DNA from: Simiduia sp. 21SJ11W-1
GTDB lineage: Bacteria; Pseudomonadota; Gammaproteobacteria; Pseudomonadales; Cellvibrionaceae
Length of the DNA: 64,000 nt
Direction: 5' to 3'
Assembly: GCF_024138675.1 (NCBI RefSeq)
Contig: NZ_CP090959.1
Span: 3,069,501 to 3,133,500 of the forward strand
The translations under genes and the position numbers were made by a program. Of this stretch, positions 7,961 through 15,999 are shown one piece after another (position 1 is the first letter of the stretch; each line of letters starts with the position of its first letter). The notes beneath the pieces were generated by a model. It was given only the letters and a program-made list of their open reading frames with translations, was not told where the DNA came from and ran no database searches.

Positions 7961-9160
7961 GGATAGCCTTTCAACTGTCAAGGGTTATGGAAGTGCTTAA
8001 AGCGTGCTAATGACTTCAGCCTGCAACCCTTTTCGAATACAGCGCGAAAAGTGTAAGCCATTGAAATTGTGAGGATTATTAAACATTCATAGGAATAACC
8101 GCGGTTCGGCGCGCGGATAGGCTTTCAACTGCCAAGGGTTATGGAAGGTGCTTAAAGCGTGCGAATGACTTCAGCCTGCAACCCTTTTCGAATACAGCGC
8201 GAAAAGTGTAAGCCATTGAAATTGTGAGGATTATTAAACATTCATAGGAATAACCGCGGTTCGGCGCGCGGATAGGCTTTCAACTGCCAAGGGTTATGGA
8301 AGTGCTTAAAGCGTGCGAATGACTTCAGCCTGTAACCCTTTTCGAATACAGCGCGAAAAGTGTAAGCCATTGAAATTGTGAGGATTATTAAACATTCATT
8401 GGAATAACCGCGGTTCGGCGCGCGGATAGGCTTTCAACTGCCAAGGGTTATGGAAGGTGCTTAAAGCGTGCGAATGAATTCAGCCTGCAACCCTTTTCGA
8501 ATACAAGGCGAAAACGTAAGTCTCTGAAATTAAAAGGATTTTTAAAAATTCATAGGAAATAACTGCGGTTCGCCGCATGGATAGGCTTTCAACTGCCAAG
8601 GGTTATGGAAGGTGCTTAAAGCGTGCGAATGAATTCAGCCTGCAACCCTTTTCGAATACAAGGCGAAAACGTAAGTCTCTGAAATTAAAAGGTTTTTTAA
8701 ATTTCATAGGAAATAACTGCGGTTCGCCGCGTGGATAGGCTTTCAACTGCCAAGGGTTATGGAAGTGCTTAAAGCGTGCGAATGACTTCGGTCTGCAACC
8801 CTTTTCGAATACAAGGCGAAAGCGTAAGCCTTTGAAATTAAAAGAATTATTAAACATTCGCAGGAAATAACCGCGGTTCGGCGCGCGGATAGGCTTTCAA
8901 CTGCCAAGGGTTATGGAAGTGCTTAAAGCGTGCGAATGACTTCAGCCTGCAACCCTTTTCGAATACAGCGCGAAAAGTGTAAGCCATTGAAATTGTAAGG
9001 ATTATTAAACATTCATAGGAATAACCGCGGTTCGGCGCGCGGATAGGCTTTCAACTGCCCAGGGTTATGGAAGGTGCTTAAAGCGTGCGAATGACTTCAG
9101 CCTGCAACCCTTTTCGAATACAAGGCGAAAAATGTAAGCCATTGAAATTAAATAAATTAT
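7961..9160. repeat. Tandem array of a 154-155 bp non-coding unit, eight copies
   Basis: Copies begin at 7961, 8115, 8270, 8424, 8579, 8733, 8887 and 9041, each with GGATAG; the eighth is cut short near 9160. Unit lengths alternate between 154 and 155 bp, so no reading frame persists. Copies 1, 2, 3 and 7 share one version (AATACAGCGCGAAAAGTG). Copies 4 and 5 share another (AATACAAGGCGAAAACG, GAATTCAG). Copies 6 and 8 are intermediate. Each unit holds inverted repeats: AAGGGTT/AACCCTT, TTTTCG/CGAAAA, and in most copies the palindrome AACCGCGGTT. The array fills the whole gap between the LacI gene and the receptor promoter. Confidence 0.95.
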
Positions 9161-9189
9161 CAGGCTTTCGCGGGGCAGGTGGTTGGGCG

Positions 9190-10191
9190 CTAGTCGCGGC
9201 GATGCACGGAATCACGGCCCACAAGCTGTGGGCTGAAGGTATTTTCAATACTGAGCCTGCCCTGATCGTACACATGGCGCAGCACCCAGTGAGTGGCCAT
9301 GGCCGCCATGTCGCGCACCGGGTAGTTCACGGTACTGAGTTTCGGGAATACAAAGCGGGAGTAGGCCACGTTATCAAAGCCCACTATCGAGAGATCATCG
9401 GGCAGTGCAAGGCCCGCCTCGCGTGCAGCGGCCATGGCGCCGGCGGCCATTTCATCGTTGCCGCAAGCAAGCGCGCTAAAGGGTTCACCCACCGCTAACA
9501 GCTGGTTCAGCCCGCTCACGCCGCTCTCTTCCTGGAAGTCGCCCTCGTACAGCAGGCGCTCATCGAAGGTGAGTTTGTATTCCGCCAGCGCGCGCCGGTG
9601 GCCGGCAAGGCGCTCTTGGGTATCGTGCTTCCAGAGTGGCCCGGCAAGGTAGGCAATGCTGCGGTGGCCGGCCTCCAGCAGGCATTTCGCCGCCAGATAC
9701 CCGCCCTGCTCGTTGTCGAGGTTGATGCACTGGGTGGCAAGGCTTTTAATGTCGCGGCCAAGCACCACTATGGGCGTGCCTTGGGCATTGAGCGCCTCTA
9801 GAAATTCATCGCTCACTGCCTCTACGTATAAAATCAGCGCATCGCACCGGCGGCTAAGCAAAAAATTTACGGCGTCTTCTTCTTTGGCTGCATCACTGTG
9901 GCCGGCAGCAAAAATGGAATGGATGTCGTACTTGCGCAGCTCCGTTTCAATGGCGCTCATCATCATGCCGTAGAAGGGGCCGTGCAGTTCTGAAATCAAC
10001 ACGCCCACACTGTTTGAGCGGTTGGAGGCCAACCCCTTGGCAATGGCATTCGGGCGGTAGCCCAGTTCTTCCATGGCGCGCTGCACTTTTTCTTTGGTTT
10101 TATCGCTCACGCGGGCATTTTTGTTCATTACCCGCGACACGGTAGCCAGCGATACGCCGGCGCGCTCGGATACATCGTAAATTGTCACCAT
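9190..10191 (-). CDS. LacI/GalR-family transcriptional repressor of the glucan locus
   Basis: A 333-residue regulator. Residues 3-25 form the helix-turn-helix (TIYDVSERAGVSLATVSRVM), followed by the hinge segment ELGYRPNAIAKGLA and a periplasmic-binding-protein-like effector domain from about residue 60 (SVGVLISELHGPFY). It ends VGRDSVHRRD. The family binds palindromes with a central CG, exactly the TGTAAGCGCTTACA sites present four times (one with a single change) in this locus, so it is the obvious regulator. The inducer is probably a beta-glucan oligosaccharide or glucose (inference). It lies 42 bp after the symporter gene in the same direction, likely one transcript, which would make the repressor autoregulated through the operator at 11718. 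Confidence 0.92.
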   Translation of the reverse strand: MVTIYDVSERAGVSLATVSRVMNKNARVSDKTKEKVQRAMEELGYRPNAIAKGLASNRSNSVGVLISELHGPFYGMMMSAIETELRKYDIHSIFAAGHSDAAKEEDAVNFLLSRRCDALILYVEAVSDEFLEALNAQGTPIVVLGRDIKSLATQCINLDNEQGGYLAAKCLLEAGHRSIAYLAGPLWKHDTQERLAGHRRALAEYKLTFDERLLYEGDFQEESGVSGLNQLLAVGEPFSALACGNDEMAAGAMAAAREAGLALPDDLSIVGFDNVAYSRFVFPKLSTVNYPVRDMAAMATHWVLRHVYDQGRLSIENTFSPQLVGRDSVHRRD

Positions 10192-10233
10192 TGGGGTCTG
10201 TCGCTCTCTGTTTCAGCCGGGCAGTGTGGGCCA

Positions 10234-11562
10234 TTATGCACTGCGGGCGCTAATCTCTGCCTGAATATTTTCCATGCGTGCCTCATTTAAGGTGTACCAA
10301 CGCATCACCCAAGCCACCAGAATAGAGGCGAGTGCAGGCACCAATGTAAAAGACAGCACAATGCCCTGCAAGGTGCGCTCGCTCAGAGCGGTATTGGCCT
10401 GGTAGCCGTAATAGGCCAGCAGCCAACCGCCCAGTGCGCCGCCAATGGCCAGGCCCATTTTGATAAAAAACACAATAGAGGAATAGACCATACCGGTAAT
10501 GCGCACTCCGGATTTCCAGTGGCCATAGTCCACCACATCGGCCATTTTAGCCCACAACAAAGGCGTGGCCATTTGCAGGAAAAAGCACCACACAAAATAC
10601 AAACCAAACGCCAACAGCGTTTGATCTGGCTGCACAAAAAAGCCCAGCACGCAGAACACTGCCGCAATCAGTTGCAGTGCGATGTAGGCCCTAACCTTGC
10701 ACACGCGCTTGGCCAAGGGCTGCGCGCAGGCACAGCCCAAAATATTGCCAACCATGCCCAGCGTTACAAAGGCGGTTACCCAGTCTTCGCGACCCAAAAA
10801 ATATTTCACGTAATAAATGGCGAGCGTGCTGCGCAACACCATGCCCGTGAGCAATATGAGTGCGGCAACACTCAGTACGCGCCATTGGTCGTTTTGCCAC
10901 AGTGACTGCAAATCGCCGCGAATGCTGGTGCGCTGGCTTTTGGGTGGGGTAATGCGCTCTTTGGTGCCGGCAAAGCACAACAAAAACAAAATTACCCCGA
11001 AAATGCTGAGTACGCCGATGGTCATTTGGTAACCCAGCGCCTGATCGCCCTGGCCGAAATAGCCCACCAGCGGGAGTGTACAGGCCGTCACCAACAAGCC
11101 GCCCAGCATGCCAAACACAAACCGGTAAGACTGCACAGACACGCGCTCTTCGGGTTTATCTGTAAGCACGCCGCCCAGCGCTGAATAGGGAATATTGATG
11201 GCGGTGTAGGCAAGCATCAGCGCGGCATAGGTTACATAGGCATAAATCACCTTGCCCTGGGGCGAGAAATCCGGCGTGGTGAACGCCAATACGCTGATGG
11301 CGCCAAAGGGCAATGCCAGCCACAGCAGGTAGGGCCGAAACTTGCCCCACCGGGTGTGGGTGCGATCGGCAATGCCGCCCATGAGCGGGTCTGTTACTGC
11401 ATCAAAAATGCGCACCACCAAAAACATGGTGCCCACCACTGCAGGCGAAATGCCGAAGATATCCGTGTAGAAAAAGGTCAGAAACAGCATGACCGTCTGG
11501 AAAATAATATTGCTTGCCGTATCACCCAGGCCATAGGCCACTTTTTCACGGAACGTCAGCAT
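10234..11562 (-). CDS. GPH-family (MFS) sugar:cation symporter
   Basis: A 442-residue inner-membrane protein with about 12 hydrophobic segments. The N-terminus REKVAYGLGDTASNIIFQTV and the segment FDAVTDPLMGGIADRTHTRWGKFRPYLLW are hallmarks of the glycoside-pentoside-hexuronide symporters (MelB-like). The DPLMGGIAD and RWGKFRPY stretches correspond to the cation- and sugar-binding part of helix 2 and the following loop. It probably imports glucose or short beta-glucosides released by GH3 and GH16. It is divergent from GH1 with a single operator between them and is followed by the LacI gene. Confidence 0.9.
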   Translation of the reverse strand: MLTFREKVAYGLGDTASNIIFQTVMLFLTFFYTDIFGISPAVVGTMFLVVRIFDAVTDPLMGGIADRTHTRWGKFRPYLLWLALPFGAISVLAFTTPDFSPQGKVIYAYVTYAALMLAYTAINIPYSALGGVLTDKPEERVSVQSYRFVFGMLGGLLVTACTLPLVGYFGQGDQALGYQMTIGVLSIFGVILFLLCFAGTKERITPPKSQRTSIRGDLQSLWQNDQWRVLSVAALILLTGMVLRSTLAIYYVKYFLGREDWVTAFVTLGMVGNILGCACAQPLAKRVCKVRAYIALQLIAAVFCVLGFFVQPDQTLLAFGLYFVWCFFLQMATPLLWAKMADVVDYGHWKSGVRITGMVYSSIVFFIKMGLAIGGALGGWLLAYYGYQANTALSERTLQGIVLSFTLVPALASILVAWVMRWYTLNEARMENIQAEISARSA

Positions 11563-11685
11563 TGCTACATTGCCTCACAGCGTTTTCATTATTATTCGCG
11601 CCTATCCTAAGCCAGATTCAGGCAGGTGTCTGCGCGTTAAATCGGCCAATAGACAGTGTTCATGGTTGAAACCCAGGCCACGGGG

Positions 11686-11731
11686 TTGACCTTTAACAGC
11701 CAAACCCCTAACCTAAATGTAAGCGCTTTCA
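11686..11731 (+). promoter_or_regulatory. GH1 promoter with overlapping LacI-type operator
   Basis: TTGACC at 11686-11691, 17 bp spacing, TAACCT at 11709-11714, then TGTAAGCGCTTTCA at 11718-11731 (13 of 14 to the locus operator). The operator covers the expected start of transcription, a repression geometry that is repeated before GH3. The same site may also control the divergent symporter-LacI transcript. Confidence 0.7.
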
Positions 11732-11816
11732 CCAACCCGGTCAATCGCGCACGTGAATCCGCTGGTGCGCGAGCCGCGCCACAATAACCGTTAGCCAAGA
11801 GCAGCCGCGCACGCAC

Positions 11817-13157
11817 ATGAAAATTCAATTACCGGCCCATTCACCGCTGGCAACCAACACCTTTACCTACGGTGTGGCCACTGCCGCGTTTCAGATTGAG
11901 GGCGCAGCCGACCAACGCCTGCCCTGTATTTGGGATACCTTTTGTGCACAGCCCGGTACCATTAGCGATGGCTCAAACGGCCTGATTGCCTGCGATCACA
12001 TAAACCGTTGGCGCGATGACCTTGCGCTGATTGAGCAGCTCAATGTAGATGCCTATCGCTTTTCCGTTTCCTGGCCGCGGGTGATGCACGCAGACGGCAG
12101 CCCCAACCATGCGGGCCTCAATTTCTACCTGGCACTTCTGGATGCGCTGGGCGCCAAGGGCATCAAAGCCTATGTGACCTTATACCACTGGGATTTACCC
12201 CAGCACCTGGAAGACGCCGGCGGCTGGCAAAATCGCGAGACGGCCTACAAATTTCAGGCCTATGCCGATTTGGTTAGCCGCACCTTTGGCGATCGCGTGC
12301 ACTCCTACGCCACCTTGAACGAGCCCTTTTGCAGCGCCTATTTAGGTTACGAAGTGGGCATTCACGCGCCCGGCATTGCCTGCCAAAAAGCCGGCCGCCA
12401 AGCAGCGCACCACCTGTTATTGGCCCACGGCCTAGCCATGCAGGTGCTGCAAAAAAACAGCCCCAACAGTCTTAACGGCATTGTGCTCAACATGAGCCCC
12501 GGCTACCCGAAAACCCAAAGCCTGGAAGATCAAGAGGCCGCGGCACTGGCGGAAGACTTTCTATTTCACTGGTACGCTGAGCCACTGTTTAATTGCCGCT
12601 ACCCTGCCCGCGCGCTGGCGCACATTCCAGCCGATGCGCACCCGCACATCGAGACCGGCGACATGGAAATCATTGGCCAACCGCTGGATTATCTGGGCCT
12701 GAATTACTACACCCGTGGCGTATACCATGCAGACCCGGCCACAGGTTTTGGCGAAACCATTCCCAATGGCGCCCAAGTAACCGACATGGGCTGGGAAGTT
12801 TTCCCACAGGGCCTTACCGATTTACTGACCGGCCTCAACGCCCGCTACGCGTTGCCGCCTGTGTACATCACCGAAAATGGCGCAGCCATGAAAGACCAGT
12901 TGCGCCAAGGCGAGGTTAACGATCAAAGCCGGCTTGCGTATTTTCAATCGCACCTGCGGGCGGTGCACAATGCGGTGGCCGCAGGCGTAGACGTACAAGG
13001 CTATTTCGCCTGGAGCTTAATGGATAACTTCGAATGGGCGCTCGGCTATGAAAAACGCTTTGGCATAGTGCACGTAGATTACGCCACTCAAAAGCGCACC
13101 ATCAAAGCCAGCGGCCACGCGCTGGCGGCGTTTTTTGGCAGCCGCTCGCGCGACTGA
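11817..13157 (+). CDS. GH1 beta-glucosidase, cytoplasmic
   Basis: A 446-residue glycoside hydrolase family 1 enzyme without a signal peptide. The N-terminus has FTYGVATAAFQIEGA. The acid/base Glu is E169 in ATLNEP and the nucleophile is E353 in YITENGA. WSLMDNFEWALGYEKRFG near the end completes the glycone-binding site. It should cleave imported cellobiose, laminaribiose or other beta-glucosides to glucose. The lack of a signal peptide fits the final cytoplasmic step after import by the neighbouring symporter. No strong ribosome-binding site precedes the ATG. Expression is probably controlled by the operator 85 bp upstream. Confidence 0.95.
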   Translation: MKIQLPAHSPLATNTFTYGVATAAFQIEGAADQRLPCIWDTFCAQPGTISDGSNGLIACDHINRWRDDLALIEQLNVDAYRFSVSWPRVMHADGSPNHAGLNFYLALLDALGAKGIKAYVTLYHWDLPQHLEDAGGWQNRETAYKFQAYADLVSRTFGDRVHSYATLNEPFCSAYLGYEVGIHAPGIACQKAGRQAAHHLLLAHGLAMQVLQKNSPNSLNGIVLNMSPGYPKTQSLEDQEAAALAEDFLFHWYAEPLFNCRYPARALAHIPADAHPHIETGDMEIIGQPLDYLGLNYYTRGVYHADPATGFGETIPNGAQVTDMGWEVFPQGLTDLLTGLNARYALPPVYITENGAAMKDQLRQGEVNDQSRLAYFQSHLRAVHNAVAAGVDVQGYFAWSLMDNFEWALGYEKRFGIVHVDYATQKRTIKASGHALAAFFGSRSRD

Positions 13158-13251
13158 ACCGCCGCGCTGTAGGCATTCCAGCCTGCGGCCATAGGCGCAT
13201 TTTACCCGCACAGGGCAAGTCTCAGCACCACCACCACACGCGCGCCAAAGC

Positions 13252-13304
13252 TTGACTTATGACCACCAATTCCCTAACTTAACGCACAAATGTAAGCGCT
13301 TACA
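13252..13304 (+). promoter_or_regulatory. GH3-GH16 promoter with perfect LacI-type operator
   Basis: TTGACT at 13252-13257, 17 bp spacing, TAACTT at 13275-13280, and TGTAAGCGCTTACA at 13291-13304. The layout copies that before GH1 with a slightly longer -10-to-operator distance. It leaves a leader of roughly 130 nt before the GH3 start. Confidence 0.75.
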
Positions 13305-13423
13305 TTTTGATAATAAGCAGCCCTAAGAGCGCGCTGTGCCGGCCAGGCAACGCCCGCACCTAGCGGGCATCTAGGATCAATACTCAGCCGATGGGCCGCC
13401 AGGTTTGAACACACTGAAAACAC

Positions 13424-15919
13424 ATGAGAATTGCTATGAAAAAATCGTTGATTGCCGCGCTCTGCGGTGCCGCTTTGATGGGGTGTGAACAGCCCGCCGC
13501 ACCCTTGGCGGCCAGTGGAGATTCAGCCAGCTCACAGGTGGCGTCGCTGTGGCCTGCACTCACGCCTGCACCACACTCGCCTGAAATAGAGGCCAGAATT
13601 GATGCGCTATTGCCACGCCTGAGCCTTGAGCAGAAAGTCGGCCAAATTATTCAGCCGGAAATCCGCCATGTGAACGCCGAAGATGTGCGCGAATATTACC
13701 TGGGCTCTGTATTAAACGGTGGCGGCTCCTTTCCAAGCCAGAATAAATATGCAAGCCCCAACGATTGGCTGGCCCTGGCAGACAGCTTCTACCAAGGCTC
13801 CATGAGCGTGGATGCCGAAGTTAAAATACCCATTCTCTGGGGCACCGACGCCGTGCACGGCCACAACAATGTGATTGGGGCCACGCTCTTTCCGCATAAC
13901 ATTGCACTGGGTGCTGCCCACAATCCTGAATTGATGCGCCACATTGGCGCGGTTACCGCCAAAGAAATGGCCGCCACCGGCATCACCTGGAGCTTCGCAC
14001 CAACCCTTGCAGTGGCCCGCGATGATCGCTGGGGCCGCACCTATGAATCCTACAGTGAAACGCCTGAGCTGGTGGCGCAGTATGCCACCGCCATGGTTGA
14101 AGGCCTGCAAGGCGCGCGCGCTGGCGAGCAATTTTTGGCCGATGGCAAAGTGATTTCAACGGCAAAACATTTCATTGCCGACGGCGGCACCACCAACGGT
14201 ATAGACAGGGGCGATACCCGGCTTGGCGAGCAGCAGTTAATCGACATACATGCGCCCGGCTACTTCGCCGCCATCGAGGCGGGCGTACAGGTGATCATGG
14301 CATCGTTCAGCAGCTGGAATGGCGACAAGCTGCACGGCCATGAATACTTACTAAACGATGTACTAAAAAAACGCCTGGGCTTTGACGGCTTTATTGTGGG
14401 CGATTGGGCCGGCCACGCCTTTGTGCCCGGTTGCACCGATACCCACTGCCCGGCCGCCATCAATGCGGGCCTGGACATGTTCATGGCGCCCGATGGCAAC
14501 TGGCGCGAGCTGTATAAAAATACCCTGGCAGACGTCAAGGCCGGACGCATTTCCGAGGCCAGATTAAACGACGCTGTTCGACGCATTTTGCGCGTAAAAA
14601 TGCGCGCCAAATTATTTGAACGCGGCAAGCCCTCAAGCTACGCCCTGGCCGCCAAAGCCGAGCTGATTGGCGCACCCGAACACCGGGCCATTGCCCGCCA
14701 GGCGGTGCGCGAGTCTGTTGTACTGCTGAAAAATCACGCCCAACTGCTCCCCCTTGCCGCCAACAGCCGATTGCTGGTAGCCGGTGATGGCGCCCATAAT
14801 CTGGGTAAGCAAACCGGCGGCTGGACCATCAGCTGGCAGGGCACCGGCAACATGAATGAAGACTTCCCCGGCGCCACCACTATTTACGATGGCATTAAAG
14901 CCGCCGTTGAGCTCGCCGGCGGCCAGGCCCACTACAGCGAAGACGGCAGCTACACCAAAAAGCCAGATGCCGCCATCGTGGTATTTGGTGAAAACCCCTA
15001 CGCAGAAATGCAAGGCGATGTGGAAGATTTGGCCTACCGCTCGGCAAAAGATCTGGCACTGCTTGAAAAATTCAGCCGCGAAAATATTCCGGTGGTGGCG
15101 CTGTTTATTACCGGCCGGCCGCTGGCGGTTAACCCCTTTTTGAACGCCAGCGACGCCTTTGCGGTAATTTGGCAACCGGGCACTGAAGGCGCGGGTGTGG
15201 CCGATGTACTTATTCAAAAGCCCGATGGTTCCATCAACTTTCCGTTCACCGGCAAGCTGAGTTTCTCTTGGCCCACCCACGGCCAGCAAACGCCACTCAA
15301 CGCAGGCGATGGGGAATATCAGCCGCTGTTTGCACGCGGTTTTGGATTAACCAATGGCCAGCAAAGTGAATTGCACTACCCGCTGGCGGTGGCCAAAGCC
15401 GATGTCGCTGTGGCCGATACGCGCACCCAGGCCATCTTCCACCGCCGCACCTTCGCACCCTGGACGCTGCAGCTTAAAGGCACCAACGGCGTGGCCACCG
15501 ATCTCAATGGCGCGAGCCTGAAGGTGCCAGGCTTAAGCCTTCAAATGCGCGATCGCTTTGTGCAGGAAGATACGGTACGCCTGCAATGGCAAGCCCCCGC
15601 CCGCGCCGGTTTTTACAGCCCTACACCACAAGATTTAAGTGAATTTGCAGGCGGCACCTTGGTGTTTGATTTACAGGTGGCTGAGGCTCGCGAACTGGCC
15701 ATACAACTGGCATGCGAACAGTGCCAGGCACGTAACCTTGCGGATTTTGCACGCCTAGACCGCAACCAGTGGCAACAGGTACGCATACCCCTGGCGTGCC
15801 TGACAGAAGATCTTGCAACCGTAGCAGGTGGCTTTGAAATTACCGGCAGCAAAAACTCGGAGGTGTGGCTGTACAACATCCACCTGGAAAAAGGCGAGCA
15901 CGGCTGCCCCAAGCCTTAA
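13424..15919 (+). CDS. GH3 exo-beta-glucosidase, lipoprotein, with C-terminal beta-sandwich module
   Basis: 831 residues from the first ATG; the ATG at 13436 (MKKSLI) is equally plausible. A lipoprotein signal peptide ends in ALMGC, so the enzyme is probably anchored to a membrane facing the periplasm or outside. The family 3 barrel contains ILWGTDAVHGHNNV, KVISTAKHFIADGGT, and the nucleophile Asp in GFIVGDWAG near residue 327. The second alpha/beta domain starts near 410 (RQAVRESVVLLKN). From about residue 680 a separate beta-sandwich module follows; it resembles the last module of the adjacent GH16 protein. The arrangement recalls ExoP-type marine GH3 exo-1,3/1,4-beta-glucanases. It is followed by GH16 80 bp downstream. 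Confidence 0.93.
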   Translation: MRIAMKKSLIAALCGAALMGCEQPAAPLAASGDSASSQVASLWPALTPAPHSPEIEARIDALLPRLSLEQKVGQIIQPEIRHVNAEDVREYYLGSVLNGGGSFPSQNKYASPNDWLALADSFYQGSMSVDAEVKIPILWGTDAVHGHNNVIGATLFPHNIALGAAHNPELMRHIGAVTAKEMAATGITWSFAPTLAVARDDRWGRTYESYSETPELVAQYATAMVEGLQGARAGEQFLADGKVISTAKHFIADGGTTNGIDRGDTRLGEQQLIDIHAPGYFAAIEAGVQVIMASFSSWNGDKLHGHEYLLNDVLKKRLGFDGFIVGDWAGHAFVPGCTDTHCPAAINAGLDMFMAPDGNWRELYKNTLADVKAGRISEARLNDAVRRILRVKMRAKLFERGKPSSYALAAKAELIGAPEHRAIARQAVRESVVLLKNHAQLLPLAANSRLLVAGDGAHNLGKQTGGWTISWQGTGNMNEDFPGATTIYDGIKAAVELAGGQAHYSEDGSYTKKPDAAIVVFGENPYAEMQGDVEDLAYRSAKDLALLEKFSRENIPVVALFITGRPLAVNPFLNASDAFAVIWQPGTEGAGVADVLIQKPDGSINFPFTGKLSFSWPTHGQQTPLNAGDGEYQPLFARGFGLTNGQQSELHYPLAVAKADVAVADTRTQAIFHRRTFAPWTLQLKGTNGVATDLNGASLKVPGLSLQMRDRFVQEDTVRLQWQAPARAGFYSPTPQDLSEFAGGTLVFDLQVAEARELAIQLACEQCQARNLADFARLDRNQWQQVRIPLACLTEDLATVAGGFEITGSKNSEVWLYNIHLEKGEHGCPKP

Positions 15920-15941
15920 GCTGCCATTGCGGCAAACCCGC

Positions 15942-15958
15942 CCCGGGCAGCGCCCGGG
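15942..15958 (+). other. GC-rich stem-loop between GH3 and GH16
   Basis: CCCGGGC, loop AGC, GCCCGGG: a perfect 7-bp stem without a following T run. It sits 22 bases after the GH3 stop and could protect the upstream transcript or lower GH16 expression. It is not a classical terminator. Confidence 0.45.
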
Positions 15959-15999
15959 CTGCACACAAATTAATAACAATAATGTAACGAAGAGCCACC

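Noticed and set aside
7961-9160. Repeat array considered as a CRISPR array
   Set aside because: The repeated unit is 154-155 bp and contiguous, with no spacers and no cas genes nearby.
8603-9275. Minus-strand open frames inside the tandem repeat (84 and 65 residues)
   Set aside because: They are built from repeat sequence, the frame shifts between copies, and there is no ribosome-binding site.
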